A DNA stretch of 64,000 nt from Bacillota bacterium (GTDB lineage: Bacteria > Bacillota > UBA4882 > UBA8346), in NCBI GenBank assembly GCA_023435225.1, contig JAEYRX010000041.1, forward strand, positions 98,934 to 162,933. The letters run 5' to 3'. A program made the position numbers and the translations under genes. Shown here one piece after another: positions 43,792 through 52,969 of this stretch; position 1 is the first letter of the stretch, and the number at the start of each line of letters is the position of its first letter. The notes beneath the pieces were generated by a model. The model searched no databases. It saw nothing but the letters and a program-made list of their open reading frames with translations, and had not been told where the DNA came from.

Positions 43792-44796
43792 ATGTCAAAA
43801 TCAGCATTGGCAATGACAAATGCTACTGTACAAACCAAGCATAAGTCTAAACCTCGATACACGGAAGCGGAGAATAGACTGATATTTGAGTCATGGTGGA
43901 ATCCCCAAAAAAGACGAGAGTTAAAAGGTAAGCTGGGTAGGGAAATGAATGCATTAAGGAGCCAATTTTGCCGGCTTTTAAAAGAGAAAGGATTGAGTAA
44001 TCAAGAATATTATTCAATAATGCAATCCAAACACAGCCATGAACCTGGAACATCTCGTAAAAGCCATGAATTAAAGGATATTGACCGAATTATTTTAGAG
44101 ACATTCTGTAAACATCAAGCTCAGGGTAATTCCCGGAGTCAAGCATGTCAAGAATTGCAAAAAAAACTGGGTGCAAAATTTACACTAGCCGCTTTGAAAC
44201 TGCGATTTTACAGGCTTGTTAAAGCGTTACAATACAGCGAGGAAGATTTGCTTAAAATTGGCCGGGGTATTGTGGAGAAGAAACATGGTCCATCTAGAGA
44301 TACTAGTACTAATTCTCAAGAAAATGATACCGAAGAGCAAATGGTTACGGAAACAGTTGTGATACCAACAAAAACGGAAGAGAAATCCTTTTTTCATCAG
44401 ATCTCTTCATTACCGGAAACGGTTCAAAATATTGAAACCAGAATCCGAACTGTTGAAGAAAAACAAAAACATCAGTTAGATTTACGGGGTTTTATCGAAC
44501 ACCTTTTAGCGGTAGAACGGGATTTGAAACGTGAAGATAAATTGATGGATGAAATTCAAAGATTGATGAATGAAAATGATAATATGCGCGGAGCTCTGGA
44601 AAAGGAGAAAGAGCGTCTTAAAAAAAGAGAAGAAGAATTATCAGAGGTTTATAAAGTTTTAGATACCATGTTAGGAGATTTTATGAGGCTTGAAAGTGTA
44701 TCGAAATTAGCATCGCTTGGCGATTTCATGCACCGCTTGGAAATTACCGTCGATCAATTTGGTAATGTATTAAGAAGTAAGCGAGTTGTGGTGTGA
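43792..44796 (+). CDS. Myb/SANT-like DNA-binding protein with coiled coil (RsfA-like)
   Basis: A 334-residue cytoplasmic protein. Two Myb/SANT-type helical repeats are visible at about 20-70 (RYTEAENRLIFESWWN) and about 90-145 (DIDRIILETFCKHQAQG, FTLAALKLRFYRLV), followed by an acidic linker and a long coiled coil (about 210-300, LMDEIQRLMNENDNMRG and following). The layout is that of the RsfA-type regulators of spore-formers, which act in the forespore; a regulatory role is inferred. ATG 43792 follows TAGGAGTGAG; the frame stays open upstream through a palindrome but lacks a start site there. Confidence 0.7.
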   Translation: MSKSALAMTNATVQTKHKSKPRYTEAENRLIFESWWNPQKRRELKGKLGREMNALRSQFCRLLKEKGLSNQEYYSIMQSKHSHEPGTSRKSHELKDIDRIILETFCKHQAQGNSRSQACQELQKKLGAKFTLAALKLRFYRLVKALQYSEEDLLKIGRGIVEKKHGPSRDTSTNSQENDTEEQMVTETVVIPTKTEEKSFFHQISSLPETVQNIETRIRTVEEKQKHQLDLRGFIEHLLAVERDLKREDKLMDEIQRLMNENDNMRGALEKEKERLKKREEELSEVYKVLDTMLGDFMRLESVSKLASLGDFMHRLEITVDQFGNVLRSKRVVV

Positions 44797-44806
44797 TAAA
44801 ATTCTT

Positions 44807-44913
44807 TCAGGTAACAGGTAACAGGTAACAGGTAACAGGTAACAACGGGAATAGGCTTCAAATACTTAACAAACATTACTGTTGCCTATTGCCTAGTGCC
44901 TGTTACCTGTTTT
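44807..44913. repeat. tandem AGGTAAC array with inverted partner
   Basis: Five consecutive 7-bp units AGGTAAC (about 44808-44842) face TTGCCTATTGCCTAGTGCC and TGTTACCTGTT at 44882-44912. It lies between the convergent Myb-like and PspC genes. Unit length and symmetry are unlike a CRISPR array. Confidence 0.75.
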
Positions 44914-44921
44914 TGTTAACC

Positions 44922-45347
44922 CTAATTCGATTTTTGGCGTGGGATTAATAAAACAATTCCTAAAGCTATTAAAATAAACGGCCAGATATAACGGGAAAGA
45001 TCCCAAGGCAAAAACTGCTTCATTAAAAAGAATAAACCTACTACAATTAATAAAATACCTAGCAAGTTATATCTTTTTTGGTATTCGAAATTATTGTTAT
45101 TTTCCGCTTTTATTTCACTATTTTCGGTATCAATATCAGTAATTTCGGATTCAGTAGTTAAAGGTTTTTCCGGAATTACGATCCAAGCGATTAGATAAGC
45201 TAAGACACCTCCACCACCGATAAAAATGGATAACAGCCATAATAAGCGAACCATGGTTGAATCAACCTGGAAATACTCAGCCAACCCACCTGCAATACCT
45301 GCTATTCTCCGATCCTTTAATGAACGGTATAATTGTTTTTGACTCAA
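44922..45347 (-). CDS. PspC domain membrane protein
   Basis: A 141-residue protein with an N-terminal PspC domain (about 5-62; LYRSLKDRRIAGIAGGLAEYF, then helix and AWIVIPEKP) and a C-terminal LiaF/DUF5668-like pair of membrane helices (about 92-136). PspC proteins take part in envelope-stress responses; in Firmicutes the partner is often a LiaRS-type system, but none is adjacent here. The TTG start is preceded by GGAGG. A MITE copy lies about 85 bases upstream. Confidence 0.88.
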   Translation of the reverse strand: MSQKQLYRSLKDRRIAGIAGGLAEYFQVDSTMVRLLWLLSIFIGGGGVLAYLIAWIVIPEKPLTTESEITDIDTENSEIKAENNNNFEYQKRYNLLGILLIVVGLFFLMKQFLPWDLSRYIWPFILIALGIVLLIPRQKSN

Positions 45348-45432
45348 AAAGATAACCTCCCTATAATAAAATATCCTTTAAAGAGTTTGTTTATCCAAAA
45401 TTACAACCTATTGCGGTTGAATTATAATTAGG

Positions 45433-45530
45433 GGAAGCGCTGATTAATCCGATTTTGTGCGAGCAAATGTGCGGCATTAGGCATTTTGCGAAGCACAAAA
45501 TCGTCACTTATTCAATTAATCAGCGCTTCC
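45433..45530 (+). mobile_element. 98-bp MITE, copy 5
   Basis: GGAAGCGCTGATTAATCCG to AATCAGCGCTTCC; TTAG at 45428-45431 and 45531-45534 flank it, with one extra G at 45432. Confidence 0.88.
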
Positions 45531-45534
45531 TTAG

Positions 45535-45755
45535 AAGTCTACAAGGGTTTCAAGTAGAAAGATTTATAGACAAAAAAGAGCTTCACTAAAAACAGCTTTT
45601 GTGATAAATTTTAATTGGTTTTTTGGTGTATAGGATATTTTGTTTTGAATATTTTATCATAACCATAATTAATATGCGATAGATCATTTTAAACTTCTGT
45701 TTAGAGGGTTTAGATGATTTAGAGTATGACATTTAATAATAAAGGGGATACATAA
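45535..45755. other. intergenic region upstream of cysK
   Basis: AT-rich DNA that should carry the cysK promoter. No S-box, T-box or other known leader is recognised. Confidence 0.4.
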
Positions 45756-46658
45756 ATGATAATTAAATCCATACTTGATTGTATAGGGAATACTCCGTTA
45801 TTGTCATTAAAGAAGTCCACCGGAGTTGAGCTTTTTGCCAAAGCGGAATTTTTAAATCCCGGTGGTAGTATTAAAGACCGGATTGCCAAGTATATGTTGG
45901 AGGAAGCTGAACGTAAGGGTATACTTAAGCCGGGGATGACTATTGTTGAGCCGACTTCCGGAAATACCGGTATTGGTTTGGCACTGGCCGGAAATCAAAA
46001 AGGATATCGAGTTATAATTGTGATGCCGGAGAATATGAGTGAAGAAAGGAAAAAAATTATAGCGGCTTTTGGGGCTGAATTGGTTCTTACGCCGGCTGAA
46101 GAGAGTATTGAAGGATGTCTTCAGAAAGTTAATAAAATTCGGGCGGATAATCCTCTTGTTTTTGTACCACAACAATTTGAAAATCCGGATAACCCTCGAA
46201 TACATTACTTGACAACCGGGCCGGAGATTTGGTCGGATTTGCAAGGAAAAGTAGACGTTTTTGTATCCGGGCTTGGAAGCGGCGGTACTTTGGCTGGAGT
46301 TGGCCAGTTTTTGAAAGAAAAAAACCCGGCGGCAAAAATTGTAGCAGTTGAACCAAAGAATGTTTCCGCTCTTTTAGGTCATGAACCGGGATTGCATAAA
46401 ATACAAGGTATCGGTGACGGTTTTATACCGGCGGTACTTGACCCGAAATTAGTGGATAAAGTGGTGGAAGTAACCGATGATGACGCTATTGAAACAGCTA
46501 GAATGCTTGCGCGCTATCAGGGATTACTGGTTGGAACTTCAGCCGGAGCAAATGTCTGGGCGGCCATGAAAATTGCCGGCGAGTGGGGAAAAGGTCAAAC
46601 TATCGTTACTATTCTGCCTGACCGGGCGGAACGTTATTTTAGTACAGCTTTAATATAA
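45756..46658 (+). CDS. cysK: cysteine synthase (O-acetylserine sulfhydrylase)
   Basis: A PLP enzyme of 300 residues that makes cysteine from O-acetylserine and sulfide. The PLP-Lys lies in NPGGSIKDRIA (Lys41), followed by the TSGNTGIGLA loop and the GSGGTLAG phosphate-binding loop. The family also includes cystathionine beta-synthases, but no CBS domain is present. AAGGGGATAC precedes the ATG. No serine acetyltransferase gene is nearby; serC at 62.4 kb makes the serine precursor. Confidence 0.9.
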   Translation: MIIKSILDCIGNTPLLSLKKSTGVELFAKAEFLNPGGSIKDRIAKYMLEEAERKGILKPGMTIVEPTSGNTGIGLALAGNQKGYRVIIVMPENMSEERKKIIAAFGAELVLTPAEESIEGCLQKVNKIRADNPLVFVPQQFENPDNPRIHYLTTGPEIWSDLQGKVDVFVSGLGSGGTLAGVGQFLKEKNPAAKIVAVEPKNVSALLGHEPGLHKIQGIGDGFIPAVLDPKLVDKVVEVTDDDAIETARMLARYQGLLVGTSAGANVWAAMKIAGEWGKGQTIVTILPDRAERYFSTALI

Positions 46659-46673
46659 AAAGATTTAGTATTA

Positions 46674-46760
46674 ACCACAGAGAGCACAGAGGTCACAGAG
46701 TATTGGAATCATAAAACATAAAATTGATGTATTGTTGCCTCCGTGTTCTCTGTGGTATAA
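46674..46760. repeat. intergenic inverted array of ACAGAG units (copy 3)
   Basis: AACCACAGAGAGCACAGAGG faces TTGCCTCCGTGTTCTCTGTGG. It lies between cysK and the Smr gene. Confidence 0.75.
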
Positions 46761-46779
46761 GATCCGATGGAGGACTAAA

Positions 46780-47193
46780 ATGCTGACTATTGATTTACAT
46801 GGCTTAACATTGGAAGAAGCCAAAGCGAAAGTAAAAAGAGGTTTGGAAAGTGCTTACCTTCACCGGGAATCGGTAGTTAGAATTATTCATGGACAGGGAA
46901 AACATAGTGAAGTTTTCCCAGTGATTAAATCATATGTACGACATTGGCTTGAGGGCTCGGAGTTCGCTAGAGATAAGATTGAGTTGGTATTCCGGGGAGA
47001 GGATGGTTCTCCTTATACCCCGCCTAATGCAGGGGAAACTATAGTAGTTTTAAGAAGCGATTCCGCTAAAGAGCGGGATATACAGGAAATATCATTTGAA
47101 GAAGAGGAGGAGAAAGAAGCTCGTCGTAATTCAAAAGCAATCAGAGCCGACCGGCTTAGAACAGCCAGAAGAAGAGGTTCAAAATGGAGGTAA
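46780..47193 (+). CDS. Smr domain protein
   Basis: A 137-residue protein with an N-terminal Smr domain (about 1-88) containing the DLHGLTLEEA and IIHGQGKHS motifs, followed by an acidic then very basic tail (KAIRADRLRTARRRGSKWR). Smr domains are nicking nucleases or RNA-cleaving modules; the stand-alone form resembles proteins acting on mRNA or ribosomes. ATG 46780 follows TGGAGGA; upstream in-frame codons derive from the repeat. Confidence 0.85.
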   Translation: MLTIDLHGLTLEEAKAKVKRGLESAYLHRESVVRIIHGQGKHSEVFPVIKSYVRHWLEGSEFARDKIELVFRGEDGSPYTPPNAGETIVVLRSDSAKERDIQEISFEEEEEKEARRNSKAIRADRLRTARRRGSKWR

Positions 47194-47400
47194 ATAAGTC
47201 TCTCAATTACTTCTGCTAAAAAATCCCCAGTTATTCCTCGTTTTTTTTCATTTTTTACTTAACTAATTCCCAATAAGTGCCGAAAATGATATTAGGTTTA
47301 CTAAGCTGAGCAGGAGAAATTAGTTCAATAAGTTGTCCGGACAATCACTATCATTTCCGGTTTTTTAAATGCCATATATTTTTGTTATCAACATAATAGG

Positions 47401-48447
47401 ATGGACAAGATGCGTAAGATTTCGGTTGAAGAAATCAGACCAGGGATGAAATTGGCTAAAACAATTTATCGACCTGATGACGGACGGGTTTTATTAAGTG
47501 CTGAGTCGGTTTTAAAATCTTTTCATACCCAACGACTCCGGGAGAATAATTGTGAATACGTCTTTGTATTGGAAGAAGAGGAATCACAAGAAGAGCTTGA
47601 GTTATTACCTATTAAAGAGGAGACTAGAGAAAAAGCGGTAACTTCTTTAAAAAAATCGGTTCAAGAAATTAAAACTGAAAGCTCATTTAATTCGGAGGAA
47701 TTGATAGAGGCTGTAAAGGAGATTATAGAATATATTATTGCCGATTCGCGAATTGTTTATAATTTGGTAGCTATCAGAAATCATGACCCGTATATTTTTA
47801 GTCATTCAGTAAATGTATGTGTTTTATCAACCTTAATGGGTTCGGCAATGGGATATAACCGCAATGATTTGGAAATATTGGGGATCGGAGCCATGCTGCA
47901 TGATATAGGGAAAATTTCTATTGACACCAAAATTTTAAATAAGGTTACTAAATTAGAGCCCCTTGAATTTGATTTAATAAAAGGACACACAGTCGAGGGG
48001 TATGAACTTTTGAAAAAATCTGTTCATATCAGTTTTTTACCAGCGCATGTTGCATTACAACACCATGAACGGGAAGATGGTAGCGGGTATCCAAAAGGAA
48101 TTACCGGCAAAGATATCCACCAATATTCAAAGATAGTTGCAGTAGCGGATGTTTTTGATGCTATGACCTCCAAACGAGTTTATAAAGAAGCAGTTTCCGC
48201 CGTAGTAGCCACTCAAGAAATATTGGAAAATGTTAATCTTAAGTATAATAAAAATGCCGTCGAGGCTTTTACTAAAGTTACCACACCCTATCCCAAAGGG
48301 AGTATTTGGCTGTTAAGCAATAATGATAGGGTAATTGTTACTCAGGTGACCCGTTCGGAGTGCTTAGCGGAAGTCTTGAATGAATCCGAAGAAAAAAGTT
48401 ACAATTTATATAAAATGCAGGAAGTTTTTGTAGTGAAGAGTTTATGA
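47401..48447 (+). CDS. HD-GYP domain cyclic-di-GMP phosphodiesterase
   Basis: A 348-residue protein with an N-terminal DUF3391-like segment (about 5-60) and an HD-GYP domain (about 120-300). The HD pair is in MLHDIGK and the GYP motif in HHEREDGSGYPKGITG; VAVADVFDAMTSKR follows. It should degrade cyclic di-GMP, opposing the GGDEF protein at 23.5 kb. There is no receiver domain. ATG 47401 and ATG 47410 are both possible starts. Confidence 0.92.
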   Translation: MDKMRKISVEEIRPGMKLAKTIYRPDDGRVLLSAESVLKSFHTQRLRENNCEYVFVLEEEESQEELELLPIKEETREKAVTSLKKSVQEIKTESSFNSEELIEAVKEIIEYIIADSRIVYNLVAIRNHDPYIFSHSVNVCVLSTLMGSAMGYNRNDLEILGIGAMLHDIGKISIDTKILNKVTKLEPLEFDLIKGHTVEGYELLKKSVHISFLPAHVALQHHEREDGSGYPKGITGKDIHQYSKIVAVADVFDAMTSKRVYKEAVSAVVATQEILENVNLKYNKNAVEAFTKVTTPYPKGSIWLLSNNDRVIVTQVTRSECLAEVLNESEEKSYNLYKMQEVFVVKSL

Positions 48448-48453
48448 CGAATC

Positions 48454-48479
48454 AGTCCTTCTTGGTAAGGGCTTTTTTT
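48454..48479 (+). terminator. intrinsic terminator of the HD-GYP gene
   Basis: AGTCCTT/AAGGGCT with one G-T pair, followed by TTTTTT. Confidence 0.75.
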
Positions 48480-48496
48480 ATTATTACTTGTCTAGG

Positions 48497-48510
48497 TAGT
48501 CGTCCACGCC
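48497..48510. repeat. solo end of the TAGTCGTCCACGCC repeat
   Basis: TAGTCGTCCACGCC is identical to the left border of the island at 7592 and nearly identical to 62131. No partner end is visible here. Confidence 0.6.
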
Positions 48511-48656
48511 ATTATATTATATCACTTATTAATATTTATTCGGTCAAATTGGAAAATGTAACCATGTAATTCCCTGAGTAAAGTTTTGAAAATTCAAACA
48601 TGAGAGTGTATAATACTATATAAGTTATTAAAAAATAAGGGTGAAGGATAAGAATA

Positions 48657-50747
48657 ATGAAACATATAACACTGAAGATCATAATCATAGCAGTGGTTTT
48701 GGTGCTTTTCACCTCTTCAATGATCGCCAAAGAGCCGGCTAAAGAAATAGTTCTCTCACAAAAGCTGGTTCAAAGCTTGGAGATAATGCATTATAACCCT
48801 CCAAAACTAGATAATAACTTTTCTCAAAAAGTCTTTCAGCACTATTTGAAAAGTCTCGATCCTAATAAAAGATTCTTTTTGAAATCCGATGTTGAAAAGT
48901 TGAAACAATTTGAGAATAAACTTGATGATGAATTAATCGAAGGAATGCTTAATTTTTATAATTTATCCTGGGACCTTTTTCAAAGAAGAGTTGAAGAGGT
49001 CAACCGGTTAACTCAGGATATCCTAAAAAAACCTTTTAATTTTCAGATGGATGAAAGTTTTGAAACAGACCCCCAAAAAAGAGATTATGCAAATGATATG
49101 GAGACTCTAAAAGAACAATGGCGTCTTAACTTGAAATATCAAACGCTTTTAGCTTATTATGAAATAGTTTCCTTACAAAAGGATTCATCTAAGGATAAAG
49201 CTAATGTTAACTTGAAACTCAATTATGACGCCAAAATTGAAAATCAGGCCCGGGATAAGGTTGCCGGAAATTTAAAACGTAGTTTCGAGAGGTTACTAAA
49301 GGAAGATGAGGATAATAAGCTTGATATATACCTTAATTCTTTTGCCAATACTTTTGATCCTCATACCGAATATTTCCCGCCCCAACGAAAGGAAGATTTT
49401 GATATTGATATGACTGGAACCCTTGAAGGGATTGGAGCTTCCCTCCGGGAAGACGGCGATTATATAAAAGTCGCAGAGATTATTCCAGGGAGCGCTGCTT
49501 GGCGGCAGAAGGAGTTGCAGGCTGGGGATATAATTTTAAAAGTGGCCCAGGGGGACGGGGAACCGGTTGATGTTGTGTCTATGCCTGTAAATGATGCTGT
49601 TAAGTTAATCCGCGGTAAAAAAGGAACTGAGGTTAGATTAACGGTCAAAAAGCTGGATGGTCAGATTGTGGTTATTCCGATTGTCCGTGATATAGTGATA
49701 ATCGAAGAAACCTATGCCAAATCGGCCATAATTTCGAATGGTAAAACTCATAAAAAATACGGATATATCTATTTGCCTTCATTTTATATTGATTATAAAA
49801 CCAATTCCCGAAGCTCGTCCGAAGATGTTCATCAGGAATTAATAAAGTTGAATTCGGAGAAAGTTGATGGGGTTATTTTAGACTTACGGAATAATGGTGG
49901 AGGTTCTCTGGGTGATGCGATAGAAATGTCCGGCCTCTTTATTAAAGATGGTCCGGTGGTCCAAGTAAAAGATAGCGCCGGGCGGAAAGAGGTTTATAAT
50001 GATCCGGATTTAGGAATTGATTATAATGGTCCGTTAGTAGTATTAATTAACTCTTTTAGCGCTTCCGCTTCGGAAATTTTAGCAGCCGCCTTACAGGATT
50101 ATCAACGGGCCATAATAGTCGGTGGCCCGGATTCCTTCGGCAAGGGAACAGTTCAACTTGTTTTAGATATGAATCGAGTCGTACCCGATTCACTGAAACC
50201 AGCCGGTTCATTAAAATTTACCATCCAGAAATTTTACCGGATAAATGGTGGTTCTACACAATGGAAAGGGGTTACCGCCGATATACCATTACCGGATTTA
50301 TACGGTTACCTTGGAGTAGGAGAGAAAAAACTAGATAACTCCATGCCTTGGGATACAATTAGTGCATTACCTTATAAGAAATGGAACTCCGGTAGTTATA
50401 AATTATCTAATTTAAAAAAGGCTAGCCTAAAAAGGGTAAAAACAAGTAAGGCATTTAAAATGATTGATGCTGATATTGCCAGAATCAAAAAGCAACAGGA
50501 AAATACCAATGAATCATTAAAATTCTCCAACTTCCTGGATGAACAAAATTTATTGAAACAGGAAGCGGAGCGGTTAAAGAATTTACCGCTGACCAAGCCG
50601 TCATATATTAAAATTATGAGTCCCAGAGCCGACCGGATCGATTCAACCGATCCCAATTACCAGAAGATGATGGATTGGTACAAACAGGTAGGGAAAGATG
50701 TTTATATAGATGAAGCCTGGCATATTTTAGAGGACATGGCTAAATAA
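48657..50747 (+). CDS. carboxy-terminal processing protease, Tsp/Prc type
   Basis: A 696-residue S41A protease. A signal peptide (about 1-24) is followed by an N-terminal helical domain (about 25-240), a PDZ domain (about 245-335), the S41 catalytic core and a DUF3340-like C-terminal domain. The catalytic Ser is in SFSASASEI (about 470) and the Lys in SFGKGTVQ (about 496). The long form with the N-terminal and DUF3340 domains is typical of periplasmic Tsp/Prc of Gram-negative bacteria; Firmicute CtpA proteins are about 450 residues. In E. coli it trims PBP3 and degrades peptidoglycan hydrolases. Confidence 0.92.
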   Translation: MKHITLKIIIIAVVLVLFTSSMIAKEPAKEIVLSQKLVQSLEIMHYNPPKLDNNFSQKVFQHYLKSLDPNKRFFLKSDVEKLKQFENKLDDELIEGMLNFYNLSWDLFQRRVEEVNRLTQDILKKPFNFQMDESFETDPQKRDYANDMETLKEQWRLNLKYQTLLAYYEIVSLQKDSSKDKANVNLKLNYDAKIENQARDKVAGNLKRSFERLLKEDEDNKLDIYLNSFANTFDPHTEYFPPQRKEDFDIDMTGTLEGIGASLREDGDYIKVAEIIPGSAAWRQKELQAGDIILKVAQGDGEPVDVVSMPVNDAVKLIRGKKGTEVRLTVKKLDGQIVVIPIVRDIVIIEETYAKSAIISNGKTHKKYGYIYLPSFYIDYKTNSRSSSEDVHQELIKLNSEKVDGVILDLRNNGGGSLGDAIEMSGLFIKDGPVVQVKDSAGRKEVYNDPDLGIDYNGPLVVLINSFSASASEILAAALQDYQRAIIVGGPDSFGKGTVQLVLDMNRVVPDSLKPAGSLKFTIQKFYRINGGSTQWKGVTADIPLPDLYGYLGVGEKKLDNSMPWDTISALPYKKWNSGSYKLSNLKKASLKRVKTSKAFKMIDADIARIKKQQENTNESLKFSNFLDEQNLLKQEAERLKNLPLTKPSYIKIMSPRADRIDSTDPNYQKMMDWYKQVGKDVYIDEAWHILEDMAK

Positions 50748-50831
50748 TAATTGAGAATTGAGAATGGAGAATTGACAATTAAAAAACATTTAATATCAAA
50801 GTTTCTTGAGATAGGTTTAACTTTTAAAAAG

Positions 50832-50859
50832 CGCCGTAAGGGATTACGGCGTTTTTTTT
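50832..50859 (+). terminator. intrinsic terminator of the prc-type gene
   Basis: CGCCGTAA/TTACGGCG followed by eight T. Confidence 0.9.
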
Positions 50860-50996
50860 ATTGTATTATAATTTATCAACAAAACATGGTCCGAAGTAAA
50901 TCGGGTTTGATTTTTACATGGAAGGATTTCGCTTCTAGTAAACGAATTAAGTTATTATAAAGTAAATATATGTTAAATGAGGGGTTATCGAAATTG

Positions 50997-51112
50997 AGGG
51001 ATTTTCATAATTAATAAATTTAACATTTGGACACAATATATTGATAGGCACATCTGGGATATTCACTATATATTGTATCCAAATAATAATTATGGAAATT
51101 ATGAAACTCCCT
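50997..51112. repeat. palindromic element upstream of the sensor kinase gene (copy B)
   Basis: AGGGATTTTCATAATT and AATTATGAAACTCCCT are the outer arms; TTGGACACAATATA and TATATTGTATCCAA the inner arms. It matches copy A at 43563-43678 over its full length and lies about 50 bases before the kinase gene. Confidence 0.75.
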
Positions 51113-51163
51113 TAATTAAAAGAATTTACTTTAATTCCTTTATGTAACTTCGGGAGTAAGCTA

Positions 51164-52951
51164 ATGAATTTTCAGTGGCTGTTTAAAGATACTTTGCGCC
51201 GCCGGTTAACGATTTCATTGATATTATTGGTTATGGTGGCGGTTTCGGCGATTGGGATCGCTTCAATAAGGATTAGCCAGCGGATAATCAAAGACCGGAC
51301 GGCCCGGTTCGGCGGAAAAATGTTAACCCAGGCAGCATATCGTTTGGGAAGTATGATTGATAATGCGGAGACTACGGTCGATTCTTTAATTTTGGACCGG
51401 AGATTGGCGCCGTTATTAAAAATGCTCTCCTCACCGGACCGATTGATCAGGGAAGAAGCCCGTAAAGATCTTCGTAATTTATTAATTCAATATAAAACAT
51501 CTTCTTTACCCGGAGTAGAGCTTGCCGTAATTGATACAGCCCAACATATAGTCGCTACTTATAAGGCGCTTCCGATTGAAAAAGAATTGGTTCCTAAAAC
51601 CACTTCTTTTAAGACTAAAGAATGGCGTTTACGGTATATAGCAAATTTTGAAGCCAACAATTCCACCATCCCCGGCCGTTTACTAGAACTGACCGCTCGT
51701 ATAATCAGTTTACCCGGACAAACGCAGGATGGTTGGATTATTCTCCATATGGATTACCGGATAATTGAATCGGTCATGACTAATATATCGCTTCAAGAGG
51801 ATTCATTATCCCGCTTTCAAAGTGAGGCAATTGTTTTTGGAGAAGAGAAGCAGATAATCTTCCCATGGGTGGCTCCATCGATTGAAATCCTCTCCAATGC
51901 TCATCAAAAACTCTCCGGTGAACTTCGCGGTACCGAAACTATCGAGGAGAAAATTAACGGAAAAAACTATTTGGTAATTGCAGCGCCGGTACCGTGGACT
52001 AATTGGGAAGTATATATTTCGGCTCCGACTAAACGCTTATATACCGGACTGGAGCAAATATACAACAGTATTTTTGTAATCGGTTTAATTTGCGCTTTAG
52101 CAGCCGCTTTATCGGCCGCCCTAATCTCTTTTTTTATAACCCGTCCGGTAAATAAGCTTCGTAAAGCCATGCGCATAGTGGAAGACGGAGATTTTACAGT
52201 CCGGGCGCCGGAAGGTGGACCTTTGGAAATTCAAACTCTGGGACGGGCTTTTAACCGGATGCTGCAAGAAGTTAATATGTTAACCAAACAATTGATAGCT
52301 GAAGAAGGGGAGCGAAAAACCGCTGTTATCCGGGCTTTACAAGCGCAGATAGCTCCGCATTTTCTTTTTAATACTTTGGCGGCCATGGCTGGGATGACCG
52401 CTAAAAGACCACCACAAGAAGTGGCGGAAGCTTTACGTTCCTTAAAAAGACTTCTCTATCTTAGCGTCGGTAAAGAAGGGGATTTCGTCTCCTTGACTGA
52501 TGAATTTGAACATATTCAACATTATATCTATTTAATGAATATTCGGTACCCGCATAAATTTATATTGAATATGGAACTGCCGGATAATTTACGAGATGGT
52601 CAAACAATCCGCTTAATATTGCAACCGATTGTTGAAAATGCGCTTCAACACGGATTAAAATTTCAGGGTGGACTGATCCGGGTATCCGCATATCAAGAAA
52701 AAGCAGATGTAATTTTAAGAGTTGATGATGATGGGGCGGGAATGACCAATGAACAGGTGAGAACGGTTTGGAAAACCGACCAAAGCCGCTCCGGGGTAGG
52801 TGTCAGAAACGTAGACCAACGTATAAAGCTTGCGTTCGGACCGAATTATGGGCTAAACTTGCTAAGTTTCGAGGGGAAAGGAACCACTGTTTTACTACGG
52901 ATACCTCTATTGCTTAAAGAAGAGAACCTGTTGGAATCAGAAGGGAATTGA
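51164..52951 (+). CDS. YesM-type sensor histidine kinase
   Basis: A 595-residue membrane kinase: helix 1 (about 15-35), a large extracytoplasmic sensor domain (about 36-295), helix 2 (about 300-320), a HAMP domain, and a His_kinase plus HATPase_c pair. The phosphoacceptor is in APHFLFNT (about His399) and the ATP pocket in VENALQHG and DDDGAGM. This LytS/YesM class controls carbohydrate uptake in Firmicutes with YesN-type regulators. The regulator gene follows 18 bases downstream, then a binding-protein gene overlapping it, so sensing of an arabinoside via the binding protein is plausible. Confidence 0.93.
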   Translation: MNFQWLFKDTLRRRLTISLILLVMVAVSAIGIASIRISQRIIKDRTARFGGKMLTQAAYRLGSMIDNAETTVDSLILDRRLAPLLKMLSSPDRLIREEARKDLRNLLIQYKTSSLPGVELAVIDTAQHIVATYKALPIEKELVPKTTSFKTKEWRLRYIANFEANNSTIPGRLLELTARIISLPGQTQDGWIILHMDYRIIESVMTNISLQEDSLSRFQSEAIVFGEEKQIIFPWVAPSIEILSNAHQKLSGELRGTETIEEKINGKNYLVIAAPVPWTNWEVYISAPTKRLYTGLEQIYNSIFVIGLICALAAALSAALISFFITRPVNKLRKAMRIVEDGDFTVRAPEGGPLEIQTLGRAFNRMLQEVNMLTKQLIAEEGERKTAVIRALQAQIAPHFLFNTLAAMAGMTAKRPPQEVAEALRSLKRLLYLSVGKEGDFVSLTDEFEHIQHYIYLMNIRYPHKFILNMELPDNLRDGQTIRLILQPIVENALQHGLKFQGGLIRVSAYQEKADVILRVDDDGAGMTNEQVRTVWKTDQSRSGVGVRNVDQRIKLAFGPNYGLNLLSFEGKGTTVLLRIPLLLKEENLLESEGN

Positions 52952-52969
52952 TATAAGGAGTATTCTTTA

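Noticed and set aside
44807..44845. Short tandem repeats that could suggest a CRISPR array
   Set aside because: The units are only 7 bp, contiguous and without spacers, and they face an inverted array; no cas genes are near.
45852..46356. Minus-strand frames within cysK
   Set aside because: Shadows of the cysK reading frame with no recognisable product.
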